In this document: in pieces, positions 16,009 through 24,543 of the stretch
How positions within the stretch are numbered: the first letter of the stretch is position 1
Layout of the letters: the number at the start of each line of letters is the position of its first letter
Assembly: GCA_937919625.1 (NCBI GenBank)
Contig: CALFRK010000165.1
Span: 1-32,537 of the forward strand
Origin: an uncultured Ilumatobacter sp.
GTDB taxonomy: Bacteria > Actinomycetota > Acidimicrobiia > Acidimicrobiales > Ilumatobacteraceae
Reading direction: 5' to 3'
DNA length: 32,537 nucleotides
Notes under the pieces: model-generated
The model's database searches: none
Told to the model about the DNA's origin: nothing
The model's input: only the letters and a program-made list of their open reading frames with translations
Position numbers and translations under genes: made by a program

Positions 16009-16035
16009 GATCCCTCAGATCCCTCAGATCCCACA
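16009..16035 (+). repeat. Three 9-bp tandem units after the multicopper oxidase gene
   Basis: GATCCCTCA occurs twice, followed by GATCCCACA with one change. It lies between the stop codon and the terminator hairpin. Confidence 0.75.
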
Positions 16036-16040
16036 GACCA

Positions 16041-16070
16041 ACGGGCCCGGATCACAAGATCCGGGCCCGT
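16041..16070. terminator. Strong GC-rich hairpin between convergent genes
   Basis: ACGGGCCCGGATC, loop ACAA, and the exact reverse complement: a 13-bp stem with a 4-nt loop. It follows the multicopper oxidase stop by 50 nt and also lies beyond the 3' end of the minus-strand unit ending at 16195, so it may stop transcription from both sides. No U-tract follows, as is common in high-GC actinobacteria. Confidence 0.75.
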
Positions 16071-16194
16071 CCGCGTCTGGCGGTACAGCTAGCAGCAGCA
16101 ACTCGGCTCGATGACGCTCGGCCGACTCGAAGCCGACGTGATCTTCTGATCCACGCCGCCACCGCCCAGGAGCGGGGTGCGCCGAAGTTGGCGA

Positions 16195-16605
16195 TCAGTC
16201 TTCGTCGGATGACGGTGGTTGGCCGGCTTCGCTCGGTTCTGCTTTGTTGGCACCGGATGCGACCTCGTCTGCAGTCGCAGCAACGTCGGTGGCCGGAGCG
16301 TCCACCGAATCAGCATCCGGTGCAGGCGCAGTCAGATCCGTGTCGGTGAAGTCGTCGAACCGGCTCGACTCGGCCGCCTCGACATGCACAGGCTGGCGAG
16401 GTGGCTCGCCTTTGGGCTTCTTGGCCGGAGCGAAAAGTCCCCACAGCGTGCCGATGATGATGCCGACGATCAGCAGGATGAAGGGCGGCAGGGTTCCCAA
16501 GGCTGCCCAACCCTGGCCGACCGCCAGCAGCATCAAGCCGAGGCCGAACACGATGCCGTAGAAGAAGCCGCGGATCGGGTGCCGCTTGACGTGTTGCTCG
16601 GTCAT
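16195..16605 (-). CDS. Small membrane protein with two transmembrane helices and an acidic tail
   Basis: 136 residues from ATG 16605. Two hydrophobic helices lie at about 13-30 (GFFYGIVFGLGLMLLAVGQG) and 38-60 (LPPFILLIVGIIIGTLWGLF). They are followed by a Lys/Pro-rich turn (APAKKPKGEPPRQP) and a disordered C-terminal half rich in Asp, Glu and Ala. I do not recognise the family. The start overlaps the previous gene's stop by one base (TGATG), with GGGGAGGT just upstream, so it is translated with its neighbour and probably works with it. The next codon upstream (GTG 16608) is an alternative start. The acidic tail next to a partner with calcium-binding-type repeats may be meaningful, but that is only a suggestion. 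Confidence 0.75.
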   Translation of the reverse strand: MTEQHVKRHPIRGFFYGIVFGLGLMLLAVGQGWAALGTLPPFILLIVGIIIGTLWGLFAPAKKPKGEPPRQPVHVEAAESSRFDDFTDTDLTAPAPDADSVDAPATDVAATADEVASGANKAEPSEAGQPPSSDED

Positions 16606-17855
16606 CACACACCTCCCCAGGTCCGGGCTGGTCGGGCGTTGAATAACATCCCGACGCTTGCGAGGAAGAGCAAGGCCACGCCGGGTGCGGTGAGCGGAAT
16701 CCCTCCCTGAATGTCGACGAATCCCGATCCGATGCAGAAGAACGGAGCAGCGTTGCGTTCGGCTGAACCTTCGGCGCCCGAGAATGGTGCGCTCATCTGG
16801 CCGTTGGCTGCCACGAGCCCGCTCACCTTGGCCGGCTGTGGGAGATCCTCGTTCAGGTTGATGGCGCCGAGATTACGATTCTCGCCGTTGCTGTTCGGGT
16901 CGCCACCCGAATCGATGTTGGTTCCGGTGAAGCCGAGGAACTTGAGCTGGATGAACCAGTCGTGGTCGATCGGGCCTGAGCCCACCGACAGGCCGCCTGC
17001 GACGCCCGTGTAAATCACGGCGCCGTCGACGTGAACCTGGAACGGGCGGCCGGAGGTGAAGGTCTGCTCAGCAGCCGAATCCGGCGATGAGACATCAGCG
17101 CGGCCGAGTGGGGGGCCATCACGGTCCCAGTCCCACGCCACGTCGAGCGGCTGCCCGTCGCTGTCGTACGACCAGGCCTGGCCCATGCACGGCCCGCGCA
17201 ACGTCGAACCGGAGCCACCGATCAAGCCCTTGTCACCTCGTGCCCGATTGATCTGGTCGAGCGTGTGTTGCAGCGCCTCGGTGGTGGCCACGAGCAGAAT
17301 CTCGCCCGTATCGGGGTCGACGAACTCAACATTGTTGATGTCCTCTTGCTCGAGCAGGATCTCGTTGATCTGGTTGTCGGGCAGTTGCAGCAGATCGCGG
17401 TCGCCGGGGTCTCCGAGCAGGCGGTCGAGTACATCCCAGTCAGGCCCAAGGTCGGCGCCCGAGGCGTCGGTCAGCCGCGGGATGTCCGGGAACCCGTCGC
17501 CGTTCGTGTCGGGTATGCCGGTTTGGGTGTCGTACACGTCGCTCAACAACACACTAATCTGCTGCAGCGTCAGCGATTCGAGGAGTGTGCCTCCCTCGCC
17601 CTGGTAGCACTCGACCGGCGTCGTTGCAGCATCGGGCACTCCGTTGCCGTCATGATCGTCGGGGATGCAGTCACCGTTGTCATCGTCGGGACTGCCGTTG
17701 CCATCAAAGTCGTCGAGTTGCCCGTCGCCGTCGGTGTCGACCCCTGCGGGCGATCCTTGCGCCGAGGCGCTTCCACCGGCGAGAACCATAAGCGACGCTG
17801 ACGCGAAGCCAATCAGCATTCGGGTCCCGCCAATCCGAGAATTTCGGTGTCTCAT
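16605..17855 (-). CDS. Secreted, C-terminally anchored protein with DxDGDG-type calcium-binding repeats
   Basis: 416 residues from ATG 17855, which has a perfect Shine-Dalgarno (GGAGGT, 6 nt away); the open frame to 17894 is not needed. The signal peptide ends at ASA (about residue 32). Residues 39-74 are dense Asp-rich repeats (DTDGDGQLDD, DGNGSPDD, DDHDGNGVPD), and DTNGDGFPD follows near 128. These resemble thrombospondin type 3 or dockerin-like calcium loops. A 250-residue region of unknown fold follows. The end is GGIPLTAPGVALLFLASVGM with a short Arg-containing tail, that is, a membrane anchor after a Pro-containing turn, similar in shape to a sorting signal. It overlaps the downstream two-helix membrane protein gene by 1 nt. 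Function unknown; an envelope or surface protein is likely. Confidence 0.8.
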   Translation of the reverse strand: MRHRNSRIGGTRMLIGFASASLMVLAGGSASAQGSPAGVDTDGDGQLDDFDGNGSPDDDNGDCIPDDHDGNGVPDAATTPVECYQGEGGTLLESLTLQQISVLLSDVYDTQTGIPDTNGDGFPDIPRLTDASGADLGPDWDVLDRLLGDPGDRDLLQLPDNQINEILLEQEDINNVEFVDPDTGEILLVATTEALQHTLDQINRARGDKGLIGGSGSTLRGPCMGQAWSYDSDGQPLDVAWDWDRDGPPLGRADVSSPDSAAEQTFTSGRPFQVHVDGAVIYTGVAGGLSVGSGPIDHDWFIQLKFLGFTGTNIDSGGDPNSNGENRNLGAINLNEDLPQPAKVSGLVAANGQMSAPFSGAEGSAERNAAPFFCIGSGFVDIQGGIPLTAPGVALLFLASVGMLFNARPARTWGGV

Positions 17856-18123
17856 GCGTCTACCTCCGGTTGCATTGCACATGCCGTCCCACACGTCGCT
17901 CTGACCATAGTTCGCTTTCGTGTGCTCGTGAAGCGTTTGTGGTCAGAGGTCACATCGAAAGCTCGTCGTAGAACGGCCGCAGCACATCGACGCCGGGGAG
18001 CGAAGTCGCGGAACGCTGCGGTCGTTGCGACCACTCGAGAAGATTGGTCGGCATCGTCGTGCCGGAGTTCATGAGACGACGATCTCAACGACGTCCGTCA
18101 ACCGCGCCGGCGGCACCCGGTCG

Positions 18124-18642
18124 TCAGGCCACGAATTCGAGGACGAATATTTTGATGTCACGGTGGCTTGCGCGTTCGCGATACTTGGCGTAGCCACCGT
18201 AAATCGGTGACGCGAGTGTGAATGTCTCGTCGGTCTCTTTGTCGTCGGCAAGCCGTGCAGTCACGTCGATGTGCATGTCGTGGAAGCGGATGGTCGCCGC
18301 AGGGTTGGCGGTGAGGTTGTAGACCCAACCGGGCGAAGAATCCTGGCCGAAGTTGCCTCCGATGACAGCCAACTCGTCGCCGACTGGAATTCCGATTAGC
18401 GGCGTGGTTCGCGGCTGTCCGCTGTGCGCCCCGGTCGTGGTCACCATGATCGCGGGCAAACCCGTCATCACGCCGGCAACCGTGAAGCGCCCCTTGGTTG
18501 CGCGATGCGTGAGCTTGTCCATGGGTGCCAGGGTGTACGAGAACAACCATGCACCGGGTCGACTGGATGCGACTACTTGCACACCGCGCTGCGCGACGTT
18601 CGGCTTCGTCACTTCGTATCCGAGCTCTTGTTGTGTTCCCAT
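18124..18642 (-). CDS. Deazaflavin (F420)-dependent nitroreductase-family protein
   Basis: 172 residues from ATG 18642 with AAGGA 7 nt upstream. The frame runs on to 19260 without support, inside the opposite-strand cyclase gene. The sequence follows the DUF385/Ddn family: HRATKGRFTVAGVMTGLPAI, MVTTTGAHSGQPRTTPL with the conserved Thr-Thr-Gly...Arg-Thr block, VIGGNFGQDSSPGWVYNLTA, and NPAATIRFHDMHIDVTAR. These split-barrel proteins bind F420H2 and reduce quinones or nitro compounds, often at the membrane. The last part, YAKYRERASHRDIKIFVLE, is also typical. It is divergent from the cyclase gene, sharing a short intergenic region. Confidence 0.88.
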   Translation of the reverse strand: MGTQQELGYEVTKPNVAQRGVQVVASSRPGAWLFSYTLAPMDKLTHRATKGRFTVAGVMTGLPAIMVTTTGAHSGQPRTTPLIGIPVGDELAVIGGNFGQDSSPGWVYNLTANPAATIRFHDMHIDVTARLADDKETDETFTLASPIYGGYAKYRERASHRDIKIFVLEFVA

Positions 18643-18773
18643 GACCGGTCCTTCGATCGCCGCCGGCTGGTGCTGGCTGGAAGGGCGCGCAATACAACCC
18701 TGTCCGACGGACGCGGAACACGCGTCCCATGCCGATCCAGCGGTCTGATCGGGCGATTGTGACCGACTGGTTC

Positions 18774-18779
18774 TATCGT
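18774..18779 (+). promoter_or_regulatory. Putative -10 hexamer of the cyclase-STAND gene (leaderless)
   Basis: TATCGT is followed by GACGGTC (7 nt) and GTG 18787. It overlaps the other in-frame GTG at 18778, so 18787 is the more credible start. Confidence 0.45.
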
Positions 18780-18786
18780 GACGGTC

Positions 18787-21462
18787 GTGAGCGAGGGGGA
18801 CGGGCAGGGCAAGGTTGGGGCTCCGACTGGCATCGTGACATTTCTGTTCACCGATGTAGAGGGTTCGACCCGGCACTGGGCTCAGGACCAGAGGTCCATG
18901 TCGCTCAGCCTCGAGGTTCACGACGAGATCCTTCGCAACGAGTTCGAGTCGCGAGATGGCTATGTGTTCACCACGGCGGGCGACTCGTTTGCGGTTGCGT
19001 TTAGTCGGGCCTCCGACGCAGTTGCCGCAGCTGAGGCCGTTCAGGCCGAGTTGGAGCGAGTGACATGGCCCGGCCCGGTGCTGCGTGTTCGAATCGGCCT
19101 CCACCTCGGTGAGGCTCAAGAGCGGGCGGGCGACTATTTCGGACCGGTGGTCAACCTGGCCGCCCGATTGGAGTCGGTTGGCCATGGTGGGCAGGTGCTG
19201 TTCACCGAGCAGGTGGGCCTGGCGGCTGCGGTCGGCGGTGTCGACCTCGGCTCGCATCACTTGCGTGACGTTCCCGAGCCGGTCCAGGTCTTTCAGCTCG
19301 GTGACGGCGACTTCGCTCCATTGCGGATCGTCGCACCGACTCGAACGAACCTACCGACCTCACCGTCACGGCTGATCGGCCGCAAGGTTGAGTTAGCTGC
19401 GGTTCGCTCCGCGTTGGCCGAGTTTCGGTTGGTGACGTTGACTGCGGCCGGAGGCACCGGCAAGACAAGGTTGGCGTTGGCGGTAGGTGAAGCAGAGCTG
19501 GCACACCACCCGGCTGGTGTCTGGTTCGTCGACCTGACCCCGGTCACCGACGGCGATCTGGTGCCGGCCACGGTGGCGGCGGTCGTCGGGCTGGTCCTCA
19601 CGGGCAGTGATCCGACGACTCAGGTGATCGACTACTTGGGCGATCTCGGTGTGTTGCTGATCCTCGACAACTGTGAGCATCTGGTCGATGCTTGCGCAGA
19701 TTTTGTCGACGCCTTCGTGTCCCGCGCTGGCAGTTCGAGGATTCTGGCCACGACCCGCGAGTTCTTCGATGTCGACGGAGAGCGAGCGATCCGCTTGTCA
19801 CCGTTGGAGGCTGAGGGAGAGTCGAGCGCAGCGGTAGAGCTGTTCGTCGAGCGGGCGCTTGCCGCCGATTCATCGCTGAGCCTCGTTGCCGGTGACCGCT
19901 CGACGATCGCCGAGCTGTGCCGGCATCTCGACGGCTCGCCCTTGGCGATCGAACTCGCCGCCGCCCGCGCCAACGTGATGTCGCCTGCCGAGTTGCTGGC
20001 CGGGATCGGCGAACGCTTCGAGTTGTTGCGGGGCGGTCGCCGGCGAAGGTCGAAACGGACGTTGGAGGACACGCTCGATTGGAGTTACCAGCTGCTCGAC
20101 GACGACGAACAGACACTGCTCCGAACCCTCGGAGTCTTTGTAGGAACATTCGATCTCGCCGCCGCCGTCTCGATCGCCCAGCTGACTCGTCATGGGGCGT
20201 TGGATTTGATCGACTCGCTGATCGCCAAGTCGCTGGTGGTGAGCGGACGTGTGGCGGACGGCGTCAGGTTCCGGCTGCTCGAGACCACCGCCGCCTATGC
20301 CGAAGACGCCCTCGACCAGGACGGTCGGGCCGAACAGGTTCGCGACCGGCATCTCGACCACTACCTCCGTCTGTGCGAGCCCTACGACATCGGCTACTGG
20401 CCGGGCACCCTTCCCCCATCGGTTGCCGCCGATCGGGACAATATTCGTGCGGCGATCAAGTGGGCCGGGTTTCGCGATCGTTGGGAGGACGCCGGACGAC
20501 TCGTGTTCAGCGCGTCGTCAGCCCTCCAGACGCAACCCGAAGATCTGCTGTCGCTGGTCAGCGATTGTCTGAGCCATCTCCGCGACGCCGATCCTCTCAG
20601 CACTGTTGGCCTGCACCAAGTCCGCATCTACACGATCGTTCAACACGATATTGGTGATCTCGAATCGGCGACCGCCGAGCTCGAAGGATCACCTGATCCG
20701 TTCTCCAATGCGGTCGGAGTCATGTGGCGCGCCTTTTCCGAGCTCCACTCCGACAGCGCGGAAGCGTGTCTATCGTCGATCCATGACTGCGTCGGCCCGG
20801 TTGCTGATATGCCCGACTCGATCGTGAGGTCTCAGCTCTTGTGCGTTGGTGAGACGATTGGCGGTTGGGCGAACGCCTACCTCGGCCACGACCAACAGGC
20901 ATTGGAGAACCAGATCAGGGCCCAAACGCTGCTTTCTACCTCGGCGCCAAGGACCACGATCCTGGCGGAGGTGTTGGCCTCGGCAGGTGTGGCCCACGTG
21001 GCTCTCGGCGACACGACCGCGGCGCTGGCGATCGCCGATTTCCTGGATGACTTCCAATACGTCTACTTCAACGGTGACGAGATCCGCGCCATCACCTACC
21101 TGGCCCTCGAAGACCTTGACTCAGCTCGTCCACTCATCCGCGATCACGCAGCCGACGCCGTCACGGGACGGCTCAGCCGCAAGGCGAACAACACCCTGCT
21201 GCTGCTCGCCCTTCTGACAGAAGCCGAAAACGATGACGTCCACACAGCCCAGCTCTTGATGGACGTCGAACATGCCAGAAGCCCAGTCGTTCCGCTGGCA
21301 CTCGGGCTCGCCGATCGGCTCGGCATTCGAGATGCGTTCGACGCAGCCAGGAAATCATCGACCCAAGACCAACACGCGAGCGGACGTCGAGCGATCGCCG
21401 CCCTCAGGGCGGAGATGACACGTCGCGGATGGAACGACGACCCGGCGGCGCGGGCAGCTTGA
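18787..21462 (+). CDS. Class III nucleotide cyclase-like domain fused to a STAND ATPase and TPR-like region
   Basis: 891 residues from GTG 18787. The N-terminal cyclase domain (about 15-175) has VTFLFTDVEGSTR with metal-binding Asp23, TAGDSFAVAF with Asp66, and NLAARLE with the transition-state Asn123 and Arg127. The usual purine-selecting Lys four residues before Asp66 is Thr, so activity or substrate is uncertain. Next comes an AAA/STAND ATPase: Walker A AAGGTGKTRLAL, Walker B VLLILDNCEHLVDA, ATTREFF, and the LDGSPLAIELAAARA segment typical of this class. After a winged-helix-like part (TLEDTLDWSYQLLDDDEQTL) comes a long helical, TPR-like C-terminus. Mycobacterial relatives often end in a LuxR helix-turn-helix, and I see none here. 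Likely a cytoplasmic signalling switch. Confidence 0.85.
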   Translation: MSEGDGQGKVGAPTGIVTFLFTDVEGSTRHWAQDQRSMSLSLEVHDEILRNEFESRDGYVFTTAGDSFAVAFSRASDAVAAAEAVQAELERVTWPGPVLRVRIGLHLGEAQERAGDYFGPVVNLAARLESVGHGGQVLFTEQVGLAAAVGGVDLGSHHLRDVPEPVQVFQLGDGDFAPLRIVAPTRTNLPTSPSRLIGRKVELAAVRSALAEFRLVTLTAAGGTGKTRLALAVGEAELAHHPAGVWFVDLTPVTDGDLVPATVAAVVGLVLTGSDPTTQVIDYLGDLGVLLILDNCEHLVDACADFVDAFVSRAGSSRILATTREFFDVDGERAIRLSPLEAEGESSAAVELFVERALAADSSLSLVAGDRSTIAELCRHLDGSPLAIELAAARANVMSPAELLAGIGERFELLRGGRRRRSKRTLEDTLDWSYQLLDDDEQTLLRTLGVFVGTFDLAAAVSIAQLTRHGALDLIDSLIAKSLVVSGRVADGVRFRLLETTAAYAEDALDQDGRAEQVRDRHLDHYLRLCEPYDIGYWPGTLPPSVAADRDNIRAAIKWAGFRDRWEDAGRLVFSASSALQTQPEDLLSLVSDCLSHLRDADPLSTVGLHQVRIYTIVQHDIGDLESATAELEGSPDPFSNAVGVMWRAFSELHSDSAEACLSSIHDCVGPVADMPDSIVRSQLLCVGETIGGWANAYLGHDQQALENQIRAQTLLSTSAPRTTILAEVLASAGVAHVALGDTTAALAIADFLDDFQYVYFNGDEIRAITYLALEDLDSARPLIRDHAADAVTGRLSRKANNTLLLLALLTEAENDDVHTAQLLMDVEHARSPVVPLALGLADRLGIRDAFDAARKSSTQDQHASGRRAIAALRAEMTRRGWNDDPAARAA

Positions 21463-21523
21463 CCGATCAGTCGACGGTTGTCCATGACCTCACAACGGTG
21501 TCGCGGTGCCTCCGATCGAGGGA

Positions 21524-24133
21524 TTAGTCGGCGAGCTTTTTGGCGACACTCTTCTTCGCTGCGGCCTTTTTGGCTGGGCGTTTTTTGGCTGGGCGTTTTT
21601 TGGCGATACCACCCTTGGCGATCACAGCGTCGCGGCGGATCGCCAGTAGTTCGAACGCTCGCTCGGGGCTGATCTCCTCGATCCGGTCGCCTTTGCCGAT
21701 CGATGCGTTGGTCTCGCCGTCGGTGACGTACACCCCGAAGCGGCCGTCTTTGGCTGTAACTGCACGTTCGCTGACCGGGTCGTTGCCAAACTCTCGCAGC
21801 GGTCCCTTGGCGGCCATGTTCGTTCCGCCGCGCTTGAACACCTTTGGAAGCTTGAAGATCGTCGAGGCCTCGTCGAGCGAGATGGTGAGCAGCTGGCCTT
21901 CCGAGTCGATCGAACGGAAGTCCTTTTCCTTCACGACGTATGGGCCATAGCGACCGTTGTTGGCGACGATCTCCTTGCCGTCCTCGGGGTCTTGGCCGAG
22001 CGAGCGCGGCAACTGCAACAGTTGTTCGGCCTGGTCGATCGTGATGTGATCGAGCGACATCGTGCTGAACAGACTTGACATCCTGGGCTTCTCGAGCCCC
22101 GGCGGCAGGTTGTCGGCGGCGCCCCATTGCACGTAAGGCCCGAAGCGTCCGCTCTTGGCGAACACTGGGTAACCGTCGAGCTCGCCGATCGGTTCGTCGC
22201 TCTTTGGCAGCGCCAGCAGCTCGATCGCCTTGGCGACAGTCAGCTCGTCGGGAGCCAGGTCTTCGGGCACGCTGGCGGTGTCTTCGCCACGCTTGACGTA
22301 CGGACCGTACTTGCCGGGCTTGACGACGATCAGCTCGCCGTTTTCGTCGGGTCCGAGCGGGAACGTGTTGATCGCGGCAGCGTCGATCTTGTCGAGGTTC
22401 TCCTCGACGATCTTCTTCAGGCCCGGCAGCGGGCCGTCGTCGCCGAAGTAGAAGCGCTGGAGCCACTGGTCTTTTTGTTGACGACCGTTGGCGATCTCAT
22501 CGAGGTCATCGTCCATCTTGGCCGTGAGCTCGTAGTCGACCAGGTCGGAGAAGTGCTGTTCGAGCAGGCCGACCACTGCAAACGCTGTCCAGGTCGGCAC
22601 CAGCGCCTGACCCTTTTTCCAGACATAGCCGCGATCTTGCACGGTCTGGATGATCGAGGCCCACGTCGATGGCCGCCCGATTTCGAGTTCCTCGAGTCGC
22701 TTGACCAACGAGGCCTCGGTGTAGCGGGCAGGTGGCGATGTCGTGTGACCGTTCGGTGTCAGCGAGTCGACCGGCACGACCTCGCCCTGAGCCAACGATG
22801 GCAGTAGAGCTTCTTTGGTGCCGTCGCCATCGTCGGTTGCCACGTAGACAGCGCGGTATCCGGCGAACGTGATCGTGGTACCCGAGGCGTTGAACTCACA
22901 ATCGGTCTGCTCATGCTCGGAGATCGCACCCAGCCGCACGCTGACGGTGACGCCTGCAGCGTCGGCCATCTGCGAGGCAAGTGTGCGTTGCCAGATCAGG
23001 CGGTACAACGCCAGGTCTTGGCTATTGAGCTCGCCTTGCACCTGTTGAGGTGAGCGGTACGGCGTTGCGGGGCGCACGGCCTCGTGCGCCTCTTGGGCGT
23101 TCTTCGACTTCGATGTGTACTGCTTGGGTTGCGGAGATAGGTGGTTTTGGCCGTACTCGGAGGCGATCGAGGCCCTGGTCGCCTTGATCGCCTCATCGCT
23201 CAGGGTGACACTGTCGGTACGCATGTAGGTGATGAAGCCACGTTCGTAGAGGCCCTGTGCCACCCGCATCACCTGGGAAGCAGATAGGCGCAGCTTGCGT
23301 CCGCCCTCTTGCTGGAGGGTAGATGTCATGAACGGCGGTTTCGGCGACGAGCGATATGGCTTTTCTTCGACCGATCGCACCGAGAAGGTGGCCGCCTCGA
23401 GCCCGGCGGCGAGTGAGCGCGCCCGCGTTTCGTCGATCGGTGTCGCCTTGGCGTTGATTTGGCCACGATCGTCGAAGTCTTTACCGGACGCAATCCGCGC
23501 ACCATCGACCTCGACCAGCTTGGCATCGAACGATGGGGTGGTTGACGTGACGAGGTCGATGTCCCAGTAATCGGCCGCAACGAACGCGATCCGCTCACGT
23601 TCGCGCTGGACGATCAAACGGATCGATGGGCTCTGCACGCGACCGGCCGAGAGCCCACGATTGACCCGGCGCCACAACACGGGCGACACCTCGTATCCGT
23701 AAAGACGGTCGAGGATGCGGCGCGTCTCTGCAGCGTCGACGAGGCCGTAGTCGATGCCGCGCGGGTTGTCGATGGCGTGCTCGATCGCCGCCTTGGTGAT
23801 CTCGTGGAACACCATCCGCTTGACCGGAACCTTGGGCTTCAGATACTCGACGAGGTGCCATGAGATCGCTTCGCCTTCGCGGTCTTCATCGGTTGCGAGA
23901 TACAGCTCGGAGGCGTCCTTGAGGGCCGCACGCAGGTCTTTGACGACTGTCTTGCCACGATCGGTCAGCTCGTAGGTCGGCTTGAAACCGTTGTCGACGT
24001 CGATGTTCAGGCCCTTGCTGGGCAGGTCGGCGACATGGCCTACCGAGGCGCGCACGTCGTATGCGTCGCCGAGGAACTTGGAGATCGTTTTGGCCTTCGC
24101 GGGTGATTCCACGACGACGAGTGGCTTCGCCAT
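21524..24133 (-). CDS. topA: DNA topoisomerase I
   Basis: 869 residues. The TOPRIM domain opens with VVVESPAKAKTI (Glu9) and has TDEDREGE (Asp82, Asp84, Glu86). The catalytic tyrosine is Tyr303 in GFITYMRTDS. The gate segments GLSAGRVQSP and EIGRPSTWASII are present. The C-terminus has no Cys4 zinc fingers. It carries four repeats of the actinobacterial type (GKYGPYVKRG, GRFGPYVQWG, GRYGPYVVKE, GRFGVYVTDG) and then a Lys/Ala/Pro tail of KKRPA and AAKK units that would bind DNA. Two exact 15-bp DNA repeats (21567-21596) encode the KKRPA units. The enzyme relaxes negative supercoils. ATG 24133 has AAAGG upstream. It is divergent from rsgA and converges with the cyclase gene. Confidence 0.97.
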   Translation of the reverse strand: MAKPLVVVESPAKAKTISKFLGDAYDVRASVGHVADLPSKGLNIDVDNGFKPTYELTDRGKTVVKDLRAALKDASELYLATDEDREGEAISWHLVEYLKPKVPVKRMVFHEITKAAIEHAIDNPRGIDYGLVDAAETRRILDRLYGYEVSPVLWRRVNRGLSAGRVQSPSIRLIVQRERERIAFVAADYWDIDLVTSTTPSFDAKLVEVDGARIASGKDFDDRGQINAKATPIDETRARSLAAGLEAATFSVRSVEEKPYRSSPKPPFMTSTLQQEGGRKLRLSASQVMRVAQGLYERGFITYMRTDSVTLSDEAIKATRASIASEYGQNHLSPQPKQYTSKSKNAQEAHEAVRPATPYRSPQQVQGELNSQDLALYRLIWQRTLASQMADAAGVTVSVRLGAISEHEQTDCEFNASGTTITFAGYRAVYVATDDGDGTKEALLPSLAQGEVVPVDSLTPNGHTTSPPARYTEASLVKRLEELEIGRPSTWASIIQTVQDRGYVWKKGQALVPTWTAFAVVGLLEQHFSDLVDYELTAKMDDDLDEIANGRQQKDQWLQRFYFGDDGPLPGLKKIVEENLDKIDAAAINTFPLGPDENGELIVVKPGKYGPYVKRGEDTASVPEDLAPDELTVAKAIELLALPKSDEPIGELDGYPVFAKSGRFGPYVQWGAADNLPPGLEKPRMSSLFSTMSLDHITIDQAEQLLQLPRSLGQDPEDGKEIVANNGRYGPYVVKEKDFRSIDSEGQLLTISLDEASTIFKLPKVFKRGGTNMAAKGPLREFGNDPVSERAVTAKDGRFGVYVTDGETNASIGKGDRIEEISPERAFELLAIRRDAVIAKGGIAKKRPAKKRPAKKAAAKKSVAKKLAD

Positions 24134-24530
24134 TGATGCCTTTGGCTAGGTGATGGGCGACCATCCTGTCAGGCCGCACCCAACCGGAGTGTGCCCGCGA
24201 ATCCGGCCAAGCCCACCACATCGATAGTCAGAAAGTTGCGACGGGCCCAGCGTTTGGGGCAGATCAACGAAGTAGAGAGTGGCCGTGAGCATGGCGCCAG
24301 CGTCGCTTAAGCTCGTCGATTCGAAGTGCTGAAGCCCGCCCACCCCGCCCGGCGCGCCGACCGAGATCACTCGTGCATATCTCTCGAGTCCGGGTGCCGA
24401 CCGAAAGTCCTTGTGCTCGTGCATCGAGGTCCCCATCGGGCACACCACGGCGATCAGCAATAGCCCATCGTCACGCCGATCCGGCTACCCGATATTTGGC
24501 CGCACAAACGGGCGCTCTCGCTGTGTCCGG
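24134..24530. other. Divergent topA-rsgA intergenic region; no confident gene
   Basis: About 400 bases between two divergent starts. A minus-strand frame (ATG 24436 to stop at 24146, 96 codons) has fairly coding-like third positions in its first half (RYARVISVGAPGGVGGLQHF) but no family resemblance, no Shine-Dalgarno, and an end just before topA. I leave it as unassigned. The region must hold the topA promoter, which I could not pin down. Confidence 0.3.
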
Positions 24531-24536
24531 TACCGT
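24531..24536 (+). promoter_or_regulatory. Putative -10 hexamer of rsgA (leaderless)
   Basis: TACCGT is followed by TCGGCGG (7 nt) and GTG 24544. The arrangement is the same as before ldh, the amidase, the histidine kinase and the cyclase genes. Confidence 0.45.
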
Positions 24537-24543
24537 TCGGCGG

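Noticed and set aside
16089-16154. Minus-strand 21-codon frame ending in three Cys (EPSCCC) near the multicopper oxidase gene
   Set aside because: It could be read as a copper- or cysteine-sensing peptide. But it has only a GTG with no ribosome site, lies downstream and not upstream of its strand's genes, and nothing coding follows it on that strand.
17895-18123. Short minus-strand frames between the Asp-repeat gene and the F420-family gene
   Set aside because: None has a start with a ribosome site or a recognisable motif. The gap is treated as non-coding.
18643-19260. N-terminal extension of the F420-family gene to 378 residues
   Set aside because: The added part is antisense to the conserved cyclase domain and matches nothing, and a good ribosome site precedes ATG 18642.
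21567-21596. Two 15-bp repeats considered as a separate element
   Set aside because: They encode the KKRPA units of the topoisomerase tail, and lysine-rich repeats there are usual in actinobacteria.
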